DNA of 64,000 bases from contig NC_020812.1 of the NCBI RefSeq assembly GCF_000348745.1, positions 627,443-691,442 of the forward strand, given 5' to 3'. A model generated the notes under the pieces. It saw only the letters and a list, made by a program, of their open reading frames with translations, was not told the DNA's origin and made no database searches. The stretch is from Micavibrio aeruginosavorus EPB (GTDB taxonomy: Bacteria > Pseudomonadota > Alphaproteobacteria > Micavibrionales > Micavibrionaceae). This document shows positions 1-8,249 of this stretch, in pieces. Numbering within the stretch: position 1 is the first letter of the stretch; every line of letters begins with the position of its first letter. The position numbers were made by a program, and so were the translations under genes.

Positions 1-530
1 GTATGGTTGAACTGGTGCAGGAAGAAACCGGCATCGACTTCATGCCGATGGATGCGGCCCAGGCCCATGCAGAAGCCAAAAAACTGTGTATCCATGTCGA
101 TCCGAAGGCCAACTGGGGCCAAGTGGTCGAAGCCATCTTTGGTGAGAAGGTGGAGCATAAACTGATCCAGCCGATCCACGTGATTGACCACCCGCTGGAT
201 ATTTCCCCGTTGTCCAAGGTTCACCGCAACAACCCGCGTCTGGTTGAACGGTTTGAGAGCTATATCAACGGCTGGGAAATGGCCAACGCCTTTACCGAGC
301 TGAACGACCCGAAAATTCAGCATGACCGCTTTATGGACCAGGTGGCCCAGCGCGAAGGCGGCAACGAAGAAGCCATGATGGTCGACCACGATTTCGTCAC
401 CGCACTGGAATACGGCCTGCCGCCGACGGGGGGCTGGGGAATGGGGATCGACCGTCTGACCATGATCATGACGGATTCCCACAATATCCGCGAAGTGATC
501 GCGTTCCCGACGTTGAAACCGGAAAAATAA
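1..530 (+). CDS. lysS: Lysyl-tRNA synthetase, class II (3' part)
   Basis: This is the C-terminal part of a class II lysyl-tRNA synthetase, which charges tRNA-Lys with lysine in the cytosol. The gene is cut by the window edge, so its start is missing. The visible 175 residues hold the end of the catalytic domain, including the [15 protein letters not shown] segment of the lysine-binding site and class II motif 3 (GWGMGIDRL) followed by [12 protein letters not shown] at the C-terminus, as is usual for bacterial LysRS. A strong hairpin terminator follows 22 bases after the stop. Confidence 0.96.
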   Translation, partial: MVELVQEETGIDFMPMDAAQAHAEAKKLCIHVDPKANWGQVVEAIFGEKVEHKLIQPIHVIDHPLDISPLSKVHRNNPRLVERFESYINGWEMANAFTELNDPKIQHDRFMDQVAQREGGNEEAMMVDHDFVTALEYGLPPTGGWGMGIDRLTMIMTDSHNIREVIAFPTLKPEK

Positions 531-552
531 GGGCTTCAATGTCGATCTGTTT

Positions 553-580
553 AAAGGCGACCAGCGATGGTCGCCTTTTT
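553..580 (+). terminator. Rho-independent terminator after lysS
   Basis: An inverted repeat AAAGGCGACCA / TGGTCGCCTTT with a GCGA loop is followed by a short T run. It lies directly downstream of the lysS stop and upstream of hicA, so it separates the two transcripts. Confidence 0.88.
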
Positions 581-646
581 TACGTATTGTTAGGAAATTC
601 CACGTAGGGTCGGGGGTAACTCTGCGTCAAAGATAGGGGGGCGGGC

Positions 647-934
647 ATGTCACATATGCCGACATTAAAACATAACGATATGGTCGATATCCTGACCCAT
701 GATGGGTGGAAATGTGTTGGCCAAACGGGAAGTCACGAACAATTCAAACATGACGCCAAACCGAATGTGGTGACGGTAACCAACCATGGTCCAAAAGACA
801 TTCCCTGCGGAACGGTACGCAGTATCCTGAAAACGGCTGGGCTGGACAATGTGCTGAAGCAACTGCAACACGGCGCATCCATCAAGCAACTGAGCAAGCA
901 GATGGCCAAAGAGATGCGGGCGCATCTGGCCTAA
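647..934 (+). CDS. hicA: HicA-type mRNA interferase toxin
   Basis: A 95-residue protein of the HicA (YcfA) family, toxins with a dsRBD-like fold that cleave mRNA. The family pattern is clear: GSHEQF around His30, the predicted catalytic histidine, then VTVTNHGPKDIPCGTVRSIL, matching the usual V-HG-K-I-GT-RSIL core. A C-terminal extension of about 25 residues (KQLQHGASIKQLSKQM) goes beyond the minimal HicA fold. The start at 647 is preceded by a purine-rich AGGGGGG; an in-frame ATG at 656 is the alternative. hicB follows after 11 bases, giving the usual toxin-first order. Confidence 0.88.
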   Translation: MSHMPTLKHNDMVDILTHDGWKCVGQTGSHEQFKHDAKPNVVTVTNHGPKDIPCGTVRSILKTAGLDNVLKQLQHGASIKQLSKQMAKEMRAHLA

Positions 935-945
935 GGGAAACGATC

Positions 946-1251
946 ATGAGCAAATCTTATGTCGCGTTGATCCGCAAGGAAGAGAACACGGAATACTGGA
1001 TTGATATTCCCGACGTGCCCGGGTGTGCGTCATGTGGCGACACGATTGATGCGGCCATCGCCAATTTTGAAGAGGCCTTGCAGTTCCATTTGCAAGGCAT
1101 GAAAGAATCGGGTGTCTTCCTGCATGAACCACGTTCAGTTCAGGACGTCCTGCGCAGCGAAGAAGACCCGTTCATCGAATCTTATATGGTGGAGATCGAT
1201 GATATGACCCCGCATCTCAAGCTTCGCTTTTCGCGCCTGTCCATTGCGTGA
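946..1251 (+). CDS. hicB: HicB-type antitoxin
   Basis: A 101-residue partner of the upstream HicA. The N-terminal half has the HicB partial RNase H-like fold signature: a beta-rich opening (YVALIRKEENTEYWIDIPDVPGC) followed by a helix with ANFEEALQFHL. Such proteins bind and neutralise HicA and often repress their own operon. No ribbon-helix-helix or HTH is obvious in the C-terminal 35 residues, so its DNA binding is uncertain. The last 35 bases overlap, antisense, the 3' end of the convergent nitroreductase gene. Confidence 0.85.
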   Translation: MSKSYVALIRKEENTEYWIDIPDVPGCASCGDTIDAAIANFEEALQFHLQGMKESGVFLHEPRSVQDVLRSEEDPFIESYMVEIDDMTPHLKLRFSRLSIA

Positions 1252-1834
1252 CAATCGCATCCATCTCCGGGCGCGGGCGTTCCTCTGGTGCTTCGGATGG
1301 TGTGCCCAGATAGATAAACCCGGCAACCTGATCCTGATCCGTTTTTAAACCCAGCGCGGCCCGCACGGGTTCGCTGGTCGCATACCATTCGGTGACCCAT
1401 TGGGCGCCAAAGCCCATCATGGTCGCGGCCAGAATCAAATTCTGGCACGCCGCACCAGCGGACAGGATTTGCTCCCACGCGGGGATTTTTCCCTCGCGCA
1501 CATGGGACAGGACCGCGACAACCACGGGCGCGCGCAGGAAGCGTTCGGATTCCAGCTCCAGCTTGGCGGGTTCGGCATCCGGGTTGTCCTGTTTCCATGC
1601 CTGGGCCAGGATTTTTCCGAAATCGGCGCGGGCCTCCCCGGTAAAAGTCACAAAAGACCAGGGGGCCAGCTTGCCATGGTCGGGGACGCGGGCGGCAATT
1701 TGCAGAATGGTTGCCAATTGCTGGTCATTCGGTCCGGGCGCGGCCAGGGTCTTGATCTTGCAGGACCGGCGGCGCAGCAGGAATTCAATCGCGTCGGGCT
1801 GGACGGTGGCGGGCTGTGGCGTGATGGTGGTCAT
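1217..1834 (-). CDS. Nitroreductase family protein (YdjA-like)
   Basis: A 205-residue FMN-dependent nitroreductase-family oxidoreductase, closest in pattern to the small single-domain YdjA type. Family features are the N-terminal RRRSCK phosphate-contacting segment (about residues 21-26), the PDHGKLAPWSFV stretch (about 51-62) that follows the first helices, GAACQNLILAATMMGFGAQW in the middle, and the C-terminal GFIYLGTPSE flavin loop. Such enzymes reduce nitro-aromatics or quinones using NAD(P)H; the physiological substrate cannot be told. It converges on hicB with a 35-base antisense overlap. Confidence 0.88.
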   Translation of the reverse strand: MTTITPQPATVQPDAIEFLLRRRSCKIKTLAAPGPNDQQLATILQIAARVPDHGKLAPWSFVTFTGEARADFGKILAQAWKQDNPDAEPAKLELESERFLRAPVVVAVLSHVREGKIPAWEQILSAGAACQNLILAATMMGFGAQWVTEWYATSEPVRAALGLKTDQDQVAGFIYLGTPSEAPEERPRPEMDAIVTQWTGAKSEA

Positions 1835-1923
1835 TCAACGCTTTCCTCTGGTCGGATGGGATAAAATCGGCAAGAATGGGAAGACTTATTCCTCGTGCCG
1901 GGCAATCATATACGTTGGCTTTG

Positions 1924-2703
1924 ATGAAATACAATCTCTTCGAAAATTCGTTTTTTCAGGATAAACGCCGCGTGGCCTTGCTGGTTGCGGCCGGTGTTGT
2001 CTTGGGCGGGATTGTCGCGGTCGCGACCATGCCGGACCCGGTCACAAACAAAAGCCCGGTCACACATGTTTTACAACCCGTGCCCGCAGGGATGATGACG
2101 TTGCGGGGGGAGGGCACGTTGCCCGATTTACATGTCGCGCAACAAAGCGATCCTGTGCTGAAAGATATGACGACCGCTTTCGCTGCGGCTGGCGCGGTGG
2201 GGCTGTTATCCAGCGTGAATGATCTGGATAATCGCATTATGGCGTTGCTGTTCCGCTGGGGTGGCGTGGATAACGTTAATCCGGACAGTTACGGTGGCGG
2301 TATGGACGGGCGCATTATTGCCCTGTTGCAAAAAGCCGGGCAGGTGTCCGCCGACGTTCGCCCGGATATGGTGATCAAGGCGGATGAAGTCGTGCGCCTG
2401 ACCCAGCGCTGGAACAACGGCTTTAATCATTTTAAAATCCGTTTGCTGGCCCAGGCCGCCGGACCGGAAGTGTTCGATGGACAGATTCGTTACGATGTTC
2501 GCAGTGACCGGCTGGATGTGACGGGGGGGTTGTCGCCGGCTTTTATGACGCAATTCGCTGGTGCGGTGCGCGGTAATCCGCAATCGGCCGCCATCATGGC
2601 GCAGTTTTTGGATTTCATCGATTCAACGCGTGGATTTGCAAATTTATCCGAAGCCGATCAGGACGCCATCATGGCCCTGTCCGCCGGAGATCAGGGAGAG
2701 TAA
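1924..2703 (+). CDS. Hypothetical membrane-anchored protein
   Basis: I do not recognise this 259-residue protein. From the chosen start it opens with a short basic stretch and one hydrophobic segment (about residues 16-36, RVALLVAAGVVLGGIVAVATM), so it is probably inner-membrane anchored with a periplasmic body. An upstream in-frame ATG at 1876 would add 16 residues. The body has no cysteine-rich or catalytic motif I can name. It is followed after two bases by another small membrane protein, so the two are almost certainly co-transcribed. Confidence 0.7.
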   Translation: MKYNLFENSFFQDKRRVALLVAAGVVLGGIVAVATMPDPVTNKSPVTHVLQPVPAGMMTLRGEGTLPDLHVAQQSDPVLKDMTTAFAAAGAVGLLSSVNDLDNRIMALLFRWGGVDNVNPDSYGGGMDGRIIALLQKAGQVSADVRPDMVIKADEVVRLTQRWNNGFNHFKIRLLAQAAGPEVFDGQIRYDVRSDRLDVTGGLSPAFMTQFAGAVRGNPQSAAIMAQFLDFIDSTRGFANLSEADQDAIMALSAGDQGE

Positions 2704-2705
2704 CG

Positions 2706-2969
2706 ATGCAAATTATTAAGGTCTGGCTGAAAATTACGGCGTTTTTGGCGGTGCTGGGCTGGGTCTTGCATTGGGCCAGTCCGGATTTTGCCGCGTGGCT
2801 GGATGGCGTATTCTCGAAAAAAGACGCGCCGATTGTGGTTGAGCAGGGCGCGCCGCAGACGGATTCCATCCCACCATCCGACGCTGGGGCGATTCGGGCC
2901 GATCAACGCGCCGATGAAAAGGATGATGCGAAACGCATTCCGCGCGCACCCTATCAATTCAATCAGTAA
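2706..2969 (+). CDS. Small single-span membrane protein
   Basis: An 87-residue protein with one N-terminal hydrophobic segment (about residues 5-25, including AFLAVLGWVLHWA) and a charged, disordered-looking tail rich in Asp, Ala and Pro. It starts two bases after the stop of the preceding membrane-anchored protein and converges on the response regulator gene. No family is recognised. The tight spacing suggests a functional pair. Confidence 0.62.
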   Translation: MQIIKVWLKITAFLAVLGWVLHWASPDFAAWLDGVFSKKDAPIVVEQGAPQTDSIPPSDAGAIRADQRADEKDDAKRIPRAPYQFNQ

Positions 2970-2990
2970 TTGGGGCAATAAGTCTGGATT

Positions 2991-3671
2991 TTATTCTTCG
3001 GTCCGTTCGGCCAGGACGTAGCCCAGCCCGCGCAGTGTCGCAATTTGTACATCGGCACCTGCATCGTCCAGTTTTTTACGCAGGCGATGCACCAGAACCT
3101 CGATCGAATTTGATGACCCTTGTTCGCCGTAACTGTACAGACGGCTTTCAATCAGCTCTTTGCTGACAACCTTGCCGTTGTTCCGCATCAATTGTTCCAG
3201 CAAGTCAATTTCGCGGCGGGTCAGTTTCATAGGGGAATTGATCACGCTGGCCGTATGGGCGTTGGTGTCCAGCGCCAGATTGCCCACGGTGATCACCGCG
3301 TCCAAGGCTTGCGCCGGGCGGCGGAGCAGAGCCCGCACGCGGGCGGTCAATTCCGGCATTTCAAACGGTTTGGGCAAATAATCATCCGCGCCCAAATCCA
3401 ACCCCTTAACCTTATCATCCACGCCTTGGCGCGCGGTCAGAATCAGCACGGGGATGTTTTTATTGTGTTCGCGAATTTTTTTGAGAAGGGTCAAACCATC
3501 CTGATCCGGGAGGCCCAGATCAGTGATGATCAGATCATAGCTTTGCGTGCGGACAAGGGCGAGGGCTTCATCCGCCGTGAAGGCGCAATCGCTCTCATAC
3601 CCCGCCTGGTGCAGGCCAGCGGCGATGAATTGGCTTAATAATTCGTCGTCTTCGATCAATAAAAGACGCAT
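2991..3671 (-). CDS. OmpR/PhoB-family response regulator (orphan)
   Basis: A 226-residue two-domain response regulator. The receiver domain (about 1-115) has the acidic pair D8/D9, phospho-acceptor D51 in ITDLGLPDQDG, T79 and K101 in YLPKPF. The C-terminal winged helix (about 128-222) has the OmpR-family signature LTRREIDLLEQL and SSNSIEVLVHRLRKKL ending in LRGLGYVL. It resembles the QseB/TctD branch. No histidine kinase gene lies next to it. It runs in the same direction as the CBS protein gene 15 bases upstream, so they may share a transcript. A direct repeat of the kind bound by such regulators lies in the gap at 4332-4349. Confidence 0.93.
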   Translation of the reverse strand: MRLLLIEDDELLSQFIAAGLHQAGYESDCAFTADEALALVRTQSYDLIITDLGLPDQDGLTLLKKIREHNKNIPVLILTARQGVDDKVKGLDLGADDYLPKPFEMPELTARVRALLRRPAQALDAVITVGNLALDTNAHTASVINSPMKLTRREIDLLEQLMRNNGKVVSKELIESRLYSYGEQGSSNSIEVLVHRLRKKLDDAGADVQIATLRGLGYVLAERTEE

Positions 3672-3686
3672 GGATCTTTCTTACTA

Positions 3687-4181
3687 TCATGGGCGCGCCC
3701 CACCCATCGCACTGCCATCGTCGGGGGAGAAGAAAGAAAATCCAATCTTCTTCCGCATGGCATTCAATTCGCGCGACAGTTCCAGACGCAAAATATCATC
3801 AGAAACCAATCCCAAAAACCGACCGTTTTGTTCGACCGGTATATAGGGAAATCCATTCTGGCATACTGTTTGGAAAACGTCACGGCACGATTGTTCGGCA
3901 TCCACAGGGGTGGGGGCGGTGTTCATGACCTCGTCCAACGGGGTTTTTTCCGCCTCTTTCCCACTGCGCAGGACATTGCCGAGATAGCTGGCATAGGTAA
4001 AAATACCCACCAGATCGCCACGGTCCATTACCGCTACATATTGGGTTTTATAGCGGTACATCAAATCCAGCGCATCCGCGGCAGAGGCATTGTGCTCTAT
4101 CCTTGGGGTTATGCTGCTCCGGACTAATTTGCCAACGGCTTTGCCGGGGCGGGTATTGGAAGAAGGGGGCATCTTGGACAT
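3687..4181 (-). CDS. CBS-pair domain protein
   Basis: A 164-residue cytosolic protein made almost entirely of a CBS pair: first repeat around residues 24-75 (YKTQYVAVMDRGDLVGIFT), second around 85-138 (GFPYIPVEQNGRFLGLVSDDIL). CBS pairs bind adenosyl ligands such as AMP, ATP or SAM and act as regulatory sensors. There is no attached catalytic or transport domain, so its effector is unknown. It sits directly upstream of the orphan response regulator, which suggests a link between nucleotide or energy state and that regulator; this is inference. Confidence 0.85.
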   Translation of the reverse strand: MSKMPPSSNTRPGKAVGKLVRSSITPRIEHNASAADALDLMYRYKTQYVAVMDRGDLVGIFTYASYLGNVLRSGKEAEKTPLDEVMNTAPTPVDAEQSCRDVFQTVCQNGFPYIPVEQNGRFLGLVSDDILRLELSRELNAMRKKIGFSFFSPDDGSAMGGARP

Positions 4182-4331
4182 TTAAAGTCTCCTGTTTTTC
4201 AATGAATTAAGGTTTTTTCCAACACCTTTTTCATAATCTTTTATTTCCTTTATGATGCGGTGCCGAACTTACGGACGACTTACCGCCTTCGAAAAACAGG
4301 ATTTTTTGAAAATATTTCCATAAAAATAATT

Positions 4332-4349
4332 CTGTCAGTTTTCTGTCAG
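4332..4349 (+). promoter_or_regulatory. Pho-box-like direct repeat
   Basis: Two identical heptamers CTGTCAG are separated by TTTT, giving an 11-base period. The E. coli Pho box consensus is CTGTCAT, four A/T bases, CTGTCAT, so this differs only in the last base of each half. The repeat lies in the 345-base gap between the divergent CBS gene and the minus-strand M29 gene, about 30 bases before the start of a putative small RNA. It could be bound by PhoB or by another OmpR-family regulator, including the one at 2991-3671. Confidence 0.5.
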
Positions 4350-4379
4350 CTTGATCGGCGAAACTGAACATACGGTCGG

Positions 4380-4510
4380 ATTGCCAAATACCTGTAGCGC
4401 CGCCAACCGCCCCCTCTCTCCTCGGTGGCTTACAGGTTAAACTCCGACCCCCACACTACCTGCACACACGTCTAAGCCCGGATCAGCCCCCCTGATCCGG
4501 GCTTCCTTCT
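4380..4510 (+). ncRNA. Putative small RNA with C-rich loops
   Basis: There is no coding frame here, but the sequence folds well. A long hairpin pairs 4390-4404 with 4424-4437 (ACCTGTA/TACAGGT outside, a GCC-rich stem inside) and presents a 19-nt C/U-rich loop containing CTCTCTCCTC, which resembles anti-Shine-Dalgarno loops of alphaproteobacterial sRNAs. A single-stranded C-rich stretch follows, then a 13-bp terminator-like hairpin (4474-4504). A Pho-box-like repeat lies just upstream. The 5' end is a guess and the terminator's U tail is weak, so this is a candidate only. Confidence 0.42.
4474..4504 (+). terminator. Strong hairpin, probable terminator of the putative sRNA
   Basis: A perfect 13-bp inverted repeat AAGCCCGGATCAG / CTGATCCGGGCTT encloses a C-only loop. 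The plus-strand downstream sequence (CCTTCTTTCC) is only moderately T-rich. It may also act on the minus strand behind the M29 gene ending at 4527. Confidence 0.6.
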
Positions 4511-4526
4511 TTCCGGTGTGGTTTGG

Positions 4527-6005
4527 TTACAATTTCGGATCGTAATTTTTCCAGTATGCCGGGCGATCTTTGCGCGGGATCGCGGCCCAGCCACGGTTGA
4601 GGACGTCATATTGCGGATCGATCCACAATCCGTTGTCCATCACCTTGCGCCCGTCGAGATAGATGATGCCATCTTTCCCATACAGCATCGTGGTGATGTC
4701 CCAGTGCAGTTTACTGCGCCCGCCATTATCGACCTTGACCGTCACGCCCTGGTATTCGGTGTAGGAATAGGGACGGCCAAGCGCCAGATGGAATGACCCG
4801 CCGATTTTTTCGACCAACAGGCCATTGGCCACATGCTGTTTCAAATGCGGGTTTGTGCCAATGCCCAATTCCCCGACAAATCGCGCGCCATCATCCATCT
4901 CAACCGCGCGTTTAAAGGCTTCAAGCCCGGCCTTTGCGTCATATTTGACCAATTCACCATTTTTAAATTCCATGGTCAGGTCTTCGATCAACGCGCCGCC
5001 ATGGGAAAATTTCCCCTTGGCCACCACGATGCCGTTGACACTGTCCTTGCGCGGAGCGCTGAAAATTTCCGACCCCGGTACGTTCTTGGCGATCAGGCTG
5101 TTGCAGAACGTGAAATGCGAACCGTCATTGTCCACCAATTCCATCGACACATCGGTGCCATCATTGTTGGTGATGCGGACATGCGTGGCGGTGTTAAATT
5201 CCTGGATCAGTTTTAAATGCGCGTCACTGATCGCATCCCACGGCTGGTCACACATTTCGAAGAACAATTTGATGTAATCATTGTATGCGATGCCATCAAT
5301 TTTTGAATCGTTTTCGGTGGGAATACAGGTCAACGTATAAAACACTTCGCCCGTTCCGGCCTTTTGGAAGAAGGGGGCGGTATCATGATCATAGATCTTG
5401 GCCTTGTCCGGGTTGGCGTGAACGATTTTTCGGTTCGGGGTGTTGGCGCGCACAATCATGCTTTTATTCACGCCGCCCACCATGCGCATATAATCGGCGG
5501 CCAAGGCCTTTACGCCATCGGGCGTGGCATGATTCAGCACCAGGGAATGAAAATCGCTGTCCTGGAAATAAACGCTGAACGGCACCTTGTCGCGCAGGCA
5601 CCATTGCACCAGATAGGGACCAATGGCGCGCGACGTATCGCCCAAGCGCATGGTCACCACATCATGGTTTCCGGGCTTGCCGTTATACAGTTTTTTGGCC
5701 AGGGACAGGTTCAGCTTGTCTTCCACCGGCGGCGCGGTAAAGGCGGACCATCCACCTTGTGCCATGTCCTTCAAATCCGCGCGGAAGGATGATTCATGTT
5801 CCAGCCCAGCCACAACGATATAGGCCAGCCGTTGCATGTCGCTGAGCGTGGCCAGCAGGGCGTCGGTATCGGCGCGTTTGTAACTCTGGTCGATCCTGGG
5901 CAACAGGGCCTCGGCTTCGGCTTTCCACAATGACGATCCCTTGGCCAGACCTTTGATGGTTTTGACCTGGTCTTTGTAATACGGGCCCAGCGACTGGATT
6001 TTCAT
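4527..6005 (-). CDS. M29-family metallo-aminopeptidase
   Basis: A 492-residue cytosolic aminopeptidase of the M29 (AmpS/AmpT) family, which removes N-terminal residues using two metal ions. The metal-binding regions are present in order: NVPGSEIFSAP with a ligand Glu, ARFVGELGIGTNP with the second Glu, GGSFHLALG with a His, and LHWDITTML with the His-x-Asp pair. At 492 residues it is about 80 longer than typical members, mostly in the N-terminal half. It stands alone between the putative sRNA and the divergent uvrB gene. Confidence 0.92.
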   Translation of the reverse strand: MKIQSLGPYYKDQVKTIKGLAKGSSLWKAEAEALLPRIDQSYKRADTDALLATLSDMQRLAYIVVAGLEHESSFRADLKDMAQGGWSAFTAPPVEDKLNLSLAKKLYNGKPGNHDVVTMRLGDTSRAIGPYLVQWCLRDKVPFSVYFQDSDFHSLVLNHATPDGVKALAADYMRMVGGVNKSMIVRANTPNRKIVHANPDKAKIYDHDTAPFFQKAGTGEVFYTLTCIPTENDSKIDGIAYNDYIKLFFEMCDQPWDAISDAHLKLIQEFNTATHVRITNNDGTDVSMELVDNDGSHFTFCNSLIAKNVPGSEIFSAPRKDSVNGIVVAKGKFSHGGALIEDLTMEFKNGELVKYDAKAGLEAFKRAVEMDDGARFVGELGIGTNPHLKQHVANGLLVEKIGGSFHLALGRPYSYTEYQGVTVKVDNGGRSKLHWDITTMLYGKDGIIYLDGRKVMDNGLWIDPQYDVLNRGWAAIPRKDRPAYWKNYDPKL

Positions 6006-6085
6006 GGTGAATAAACTCCCTTACATATCTGGGGGGATTTTAGGCGGTTTTTGACCGTCCGTGCAAATGGCGAAAAAACAGATCT

Positions 6086-6111
6086 GTTTCATTTGAGTTT
6101 CTGCTTTGTTC
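6086..6111 (+). promoter_or_regulatory. LexA (SOS) box, overlapping triple half-site, at uvrB
   Basis: The alphaproteobacterial LexA operator is GTTC-N7-GTTC. Here 6097-6111 reads GTTT-N7-GTTC, one mismatch, and a further GTTT at 6086-6089 is spaced by the same seven bases, so three half-sites follow each other at 11-base intervals. The site lies directly upstream of uvrB, a classic SOS gene, and overlaps where a -35 element would be for the TATAAT at 6118-6123. Confidence 0.72.
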
Positions 6112-6117
6112 CCCCTA

Positions 6118-6123
6118 TATAAT
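6118..6123 (+). promoter_or_regulatory. Candidate -10 element overlapping the first uvrB ATG
   Basis: A perfect TATAAT hexamer covers the first bases of the ATG at 6122. If it is a real -10, transcription would start around 6128-6131, at the second in-frame ATG (6128), giving a leaderless or nearly leaderless mRNA. No good Shine-Dalgarno sequence precedes either ATG. Confidence 0.4.
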
Positions 6124-8179
6124 GCGTATGACCAAATCAGCCCCAACCACCCCCGATTCGCCCCCCGGCCCGGATTTTGTCCGGCCCTTCAAAATCGTGT
6201 CCGATTACAAACCGGCGGGGGACCAGCCGACGGCGATTGCCGAACTGGTCGCCGGAATCAATAATGGTGTGACGGATCAGGTGTTGTTGGGCGTGACCGG
6301 TTCGGGCAAGACCTTTACCATGGCCCATGTGATCGAGGCGACGCAGCGCCCGGCGCTGATCCTGGCACCCAACAAAACGCTAGCGGCGCAATTGTATGGG
6401 GAAATGCGGTCCTTCTTTCCCGAAAACGCGGTGGAATATTTCGTATCCTATTACGATTATTACCAACCCGAAGCCTATGTGCCGCGGACCGATACATTCA
6501 TTGAAAAAGATTCGTCAATCAACGAACAGATTGACCGCATGCGCCACGCCGCCACCCGCGCGATTTTTGAACGGCGCGACTGCATCATCGTGGCGTCGGT
6601 ATCCTGTATCTACGGTATCGGGTCCAAGGAAGATTATCAGGCGATGATCGTCGACCTGAAAAAAGGCGACCAGATCAATCGTCAGGAATTGATCCAGCAA
6701 TTGATCGCCCTGCAATATAAGCGCAATGATCTGGCCTTTGAACGCGGCACGTTCCGTGTGCGCGGCGATACGGTGGAATTGTTCCCGGCGCACTATGAGG
6801 ATAAAGCGTGGCGGTTCTCCCTGTTCGGGGATGAATTGGAAAACGTCACGGAATTTGATCCGTTGACGGGGGAAAAATTCCTGACGCTGAACGCCGTGCG
6901 CGTTTACGCCAACAGCCACTACATCACCCCCGGCCCGACGATGGAACAGGCCATTCGTAACATCAAAGCGGACCTGAAAATCCGTCTGGCCGAATTCCGG
7001 GAACAGGGCAAGTTGTTGGAAGCCCAACGTCTGGAGCAACGCACGCAATTCGACCTGGAAATGCTGGCCGCCACGGGCATGTGCGCGGGCATTGAAAACT
7101 ATTCCCGGTATTTAACGGGCCGCGCCCCGGGCGAAGCCCCGCCGACCTTGTTCGAATATTTGCCCAAAGATGCGTTGATCTTCCTGGATGAAAGCCACGT
7201 CATGGTGCCACAAATCGGCGGCATGTATAACGGCGACCGCGCGCGGAAAACGACCTTGTCCGAATACGGGTTCCGCCTGCCATCCGCCATGGATAACCGC
7301 CCGTTGAAATTCGATGAATGGAACGCCATGCGCGGGCAAACCATTTTCGTCTCCGCCACCCCCGGTCCATGGGAATTGGAACAGACCCAGGGTGTGTTCT
7401 CCGAACAGGTGGTCCGCCCCACGGGCTTGACCGATCCGCCAGTTGAAATCCGCCCCACCACGCATCAGGTTGATGATCTGATGGGCGAATGCAAGCGCGT
7501 CGTGGCCAAGGGTGGGCGCGCGCTGGTGACGACGCTGACCAAGAAAATGGCCGAGGACCTGACCGAGTATCTGGCCGAAAACGGATTGAAGGTGCGTTAC
7601 CTGCACAGCGATGTTGACACGCTGGAACGCATCGAAATTATCCGCGATTTACGTTTGGGCGCGTTTGATATTCTGGTGGGCATCAACCTGCTGCGTGAGG
7701 GATTGGATATTCCTGAATGCCATCTGGTCGCCATTCTGGATGCGGATAAAGAAGGCTTCCTGCGCTCCCGTACATCGCTGATCCAGACCATTGGCCGCGC
7801 CGCCCGAAACGTGGATGGCAAGGCGGTTTTGTACGCTGACCGCATGACCAAATCGATGCAGGCCGCGATCGACGAAACCGACCGCCGCCGCGAAAAACAA
7901 AAACTGTACAACGCCGAACACGGCATCACCCCGGAATCGGTGCGCAAGGCGATTGGCGATATTCTGGACAGCGTTTATGAACGCGGCGACCATGTCACGG
8001 TCAAACGCACCGATGTCGATGGCGAAGAACTCTCATCTCCCGCCGCCATCGCCAAGAAAATCAAAATGCTCGAAGAAAAAATGCGCACGGCCGCCTCCAA
8101 CCTCGAATTCGAAGAAGCCGCCAAACTCCGCGACCATATCCGTAAGCTGGAAGCGATGGATCTGGCGGTGCGGGGGTAA
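6122..8179 (+). CDS. uvrB: Excinuclease ABC subunit B
   Basis: The damage-verifying helicase-like subunit of nucleotide excision repair, 685 residues. Walker A is GVTGSGKT (about 57-64). The beta-hairpin that clamps DNA is recognised by [16 protein letters not shown] helicase motif II, the [13 protein letters not shown] and QTIGRAARN motifs, and a C-terminal UVR domain (about 645-680, [21 protein letters not shown]) are all present. The N-terminus is about 20 Pro-rich residues longer than E. coli UvrB, and the ATG at 6128 is the alternative start. A LexA-type operator sits just upstream, so SOS control is likely. Confidence 0.97.
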   Translation: MRMTKSAPTTPDSPPGPDFVRPFKIVSDYKPAGDQPTAIAELVAGINNGVTDQVLLGVTGSGKTFTMAHVIEATQRPALILAPNKTLAAQLYGEMRSFFPENAVEYFVSYYDYYQPEAYVPRTDTFIEKDSSINEQIDRMRHAATRAIFERRDCIIVASVSCIYGIGSKEDYQAMIVDLKKGDQINRQELIQQLIALQYKRNDLAFERGTFRVRGDTVELFPAHYEDKAWRFSLFGDELENVTEFDPLTGEKFLTLNAVRVYANSHYITPGPTMEQAIRNIKADLKIRLAEFREQGKLLEAQRLEQRTQFDLEMLAATGMCAGIENYSRYLTGRAPGEAPPTLFEYLPKDALIFLDESHVMVPQIGGMYNGDRARKTTLSEYGFRLPSAMDNRPLKFDEWNAMRGQTIFVSATPGPWELEQTQGVFSEQVVRPTGLTDPPVEIRPTTHQVDDLMGECKRVVAKGGRALVTTLTKKMAEDLTEYLAENGLKVRYLHSDVDTLERIEIIRDLRLGAFDILVGINLLREGLDIPECHLVAILDADKEGFLRSRTSLIQTIGRAARNVDGKAVLYADRMTKSMQAAIDETDRRREKQKLYNAEHGITPESVRKAIGDILDSVYERGDHVTVKRTDVDGEELSSPAAIAKKIKMLEEKMRTAASNLEFEEAAKLRDHIRKLEAMDLAVRG

Positions 8180-8191
8180 GGCCAAAAATCA

Positions 8192-8221
8192 AAAGACCCC
8201 CCGCGTTTGCGGGAGGTCTTT
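8192..8221. terminator. Bidirectional terminator between uvrB and the SIMPL gene
   Basis: The inverted repeat AAAGACC-CCCGC / GCGGG-AGGTCTTT with loop GTTT has A/T runs on both sides, so it can end transcription from uvrB (plus) and from the convergent SIMPL gene (minus). Confidence 0.85.
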
Positions 8222-8249
8222 AAAAAGACGATTTATGTCAATGGCGCCC

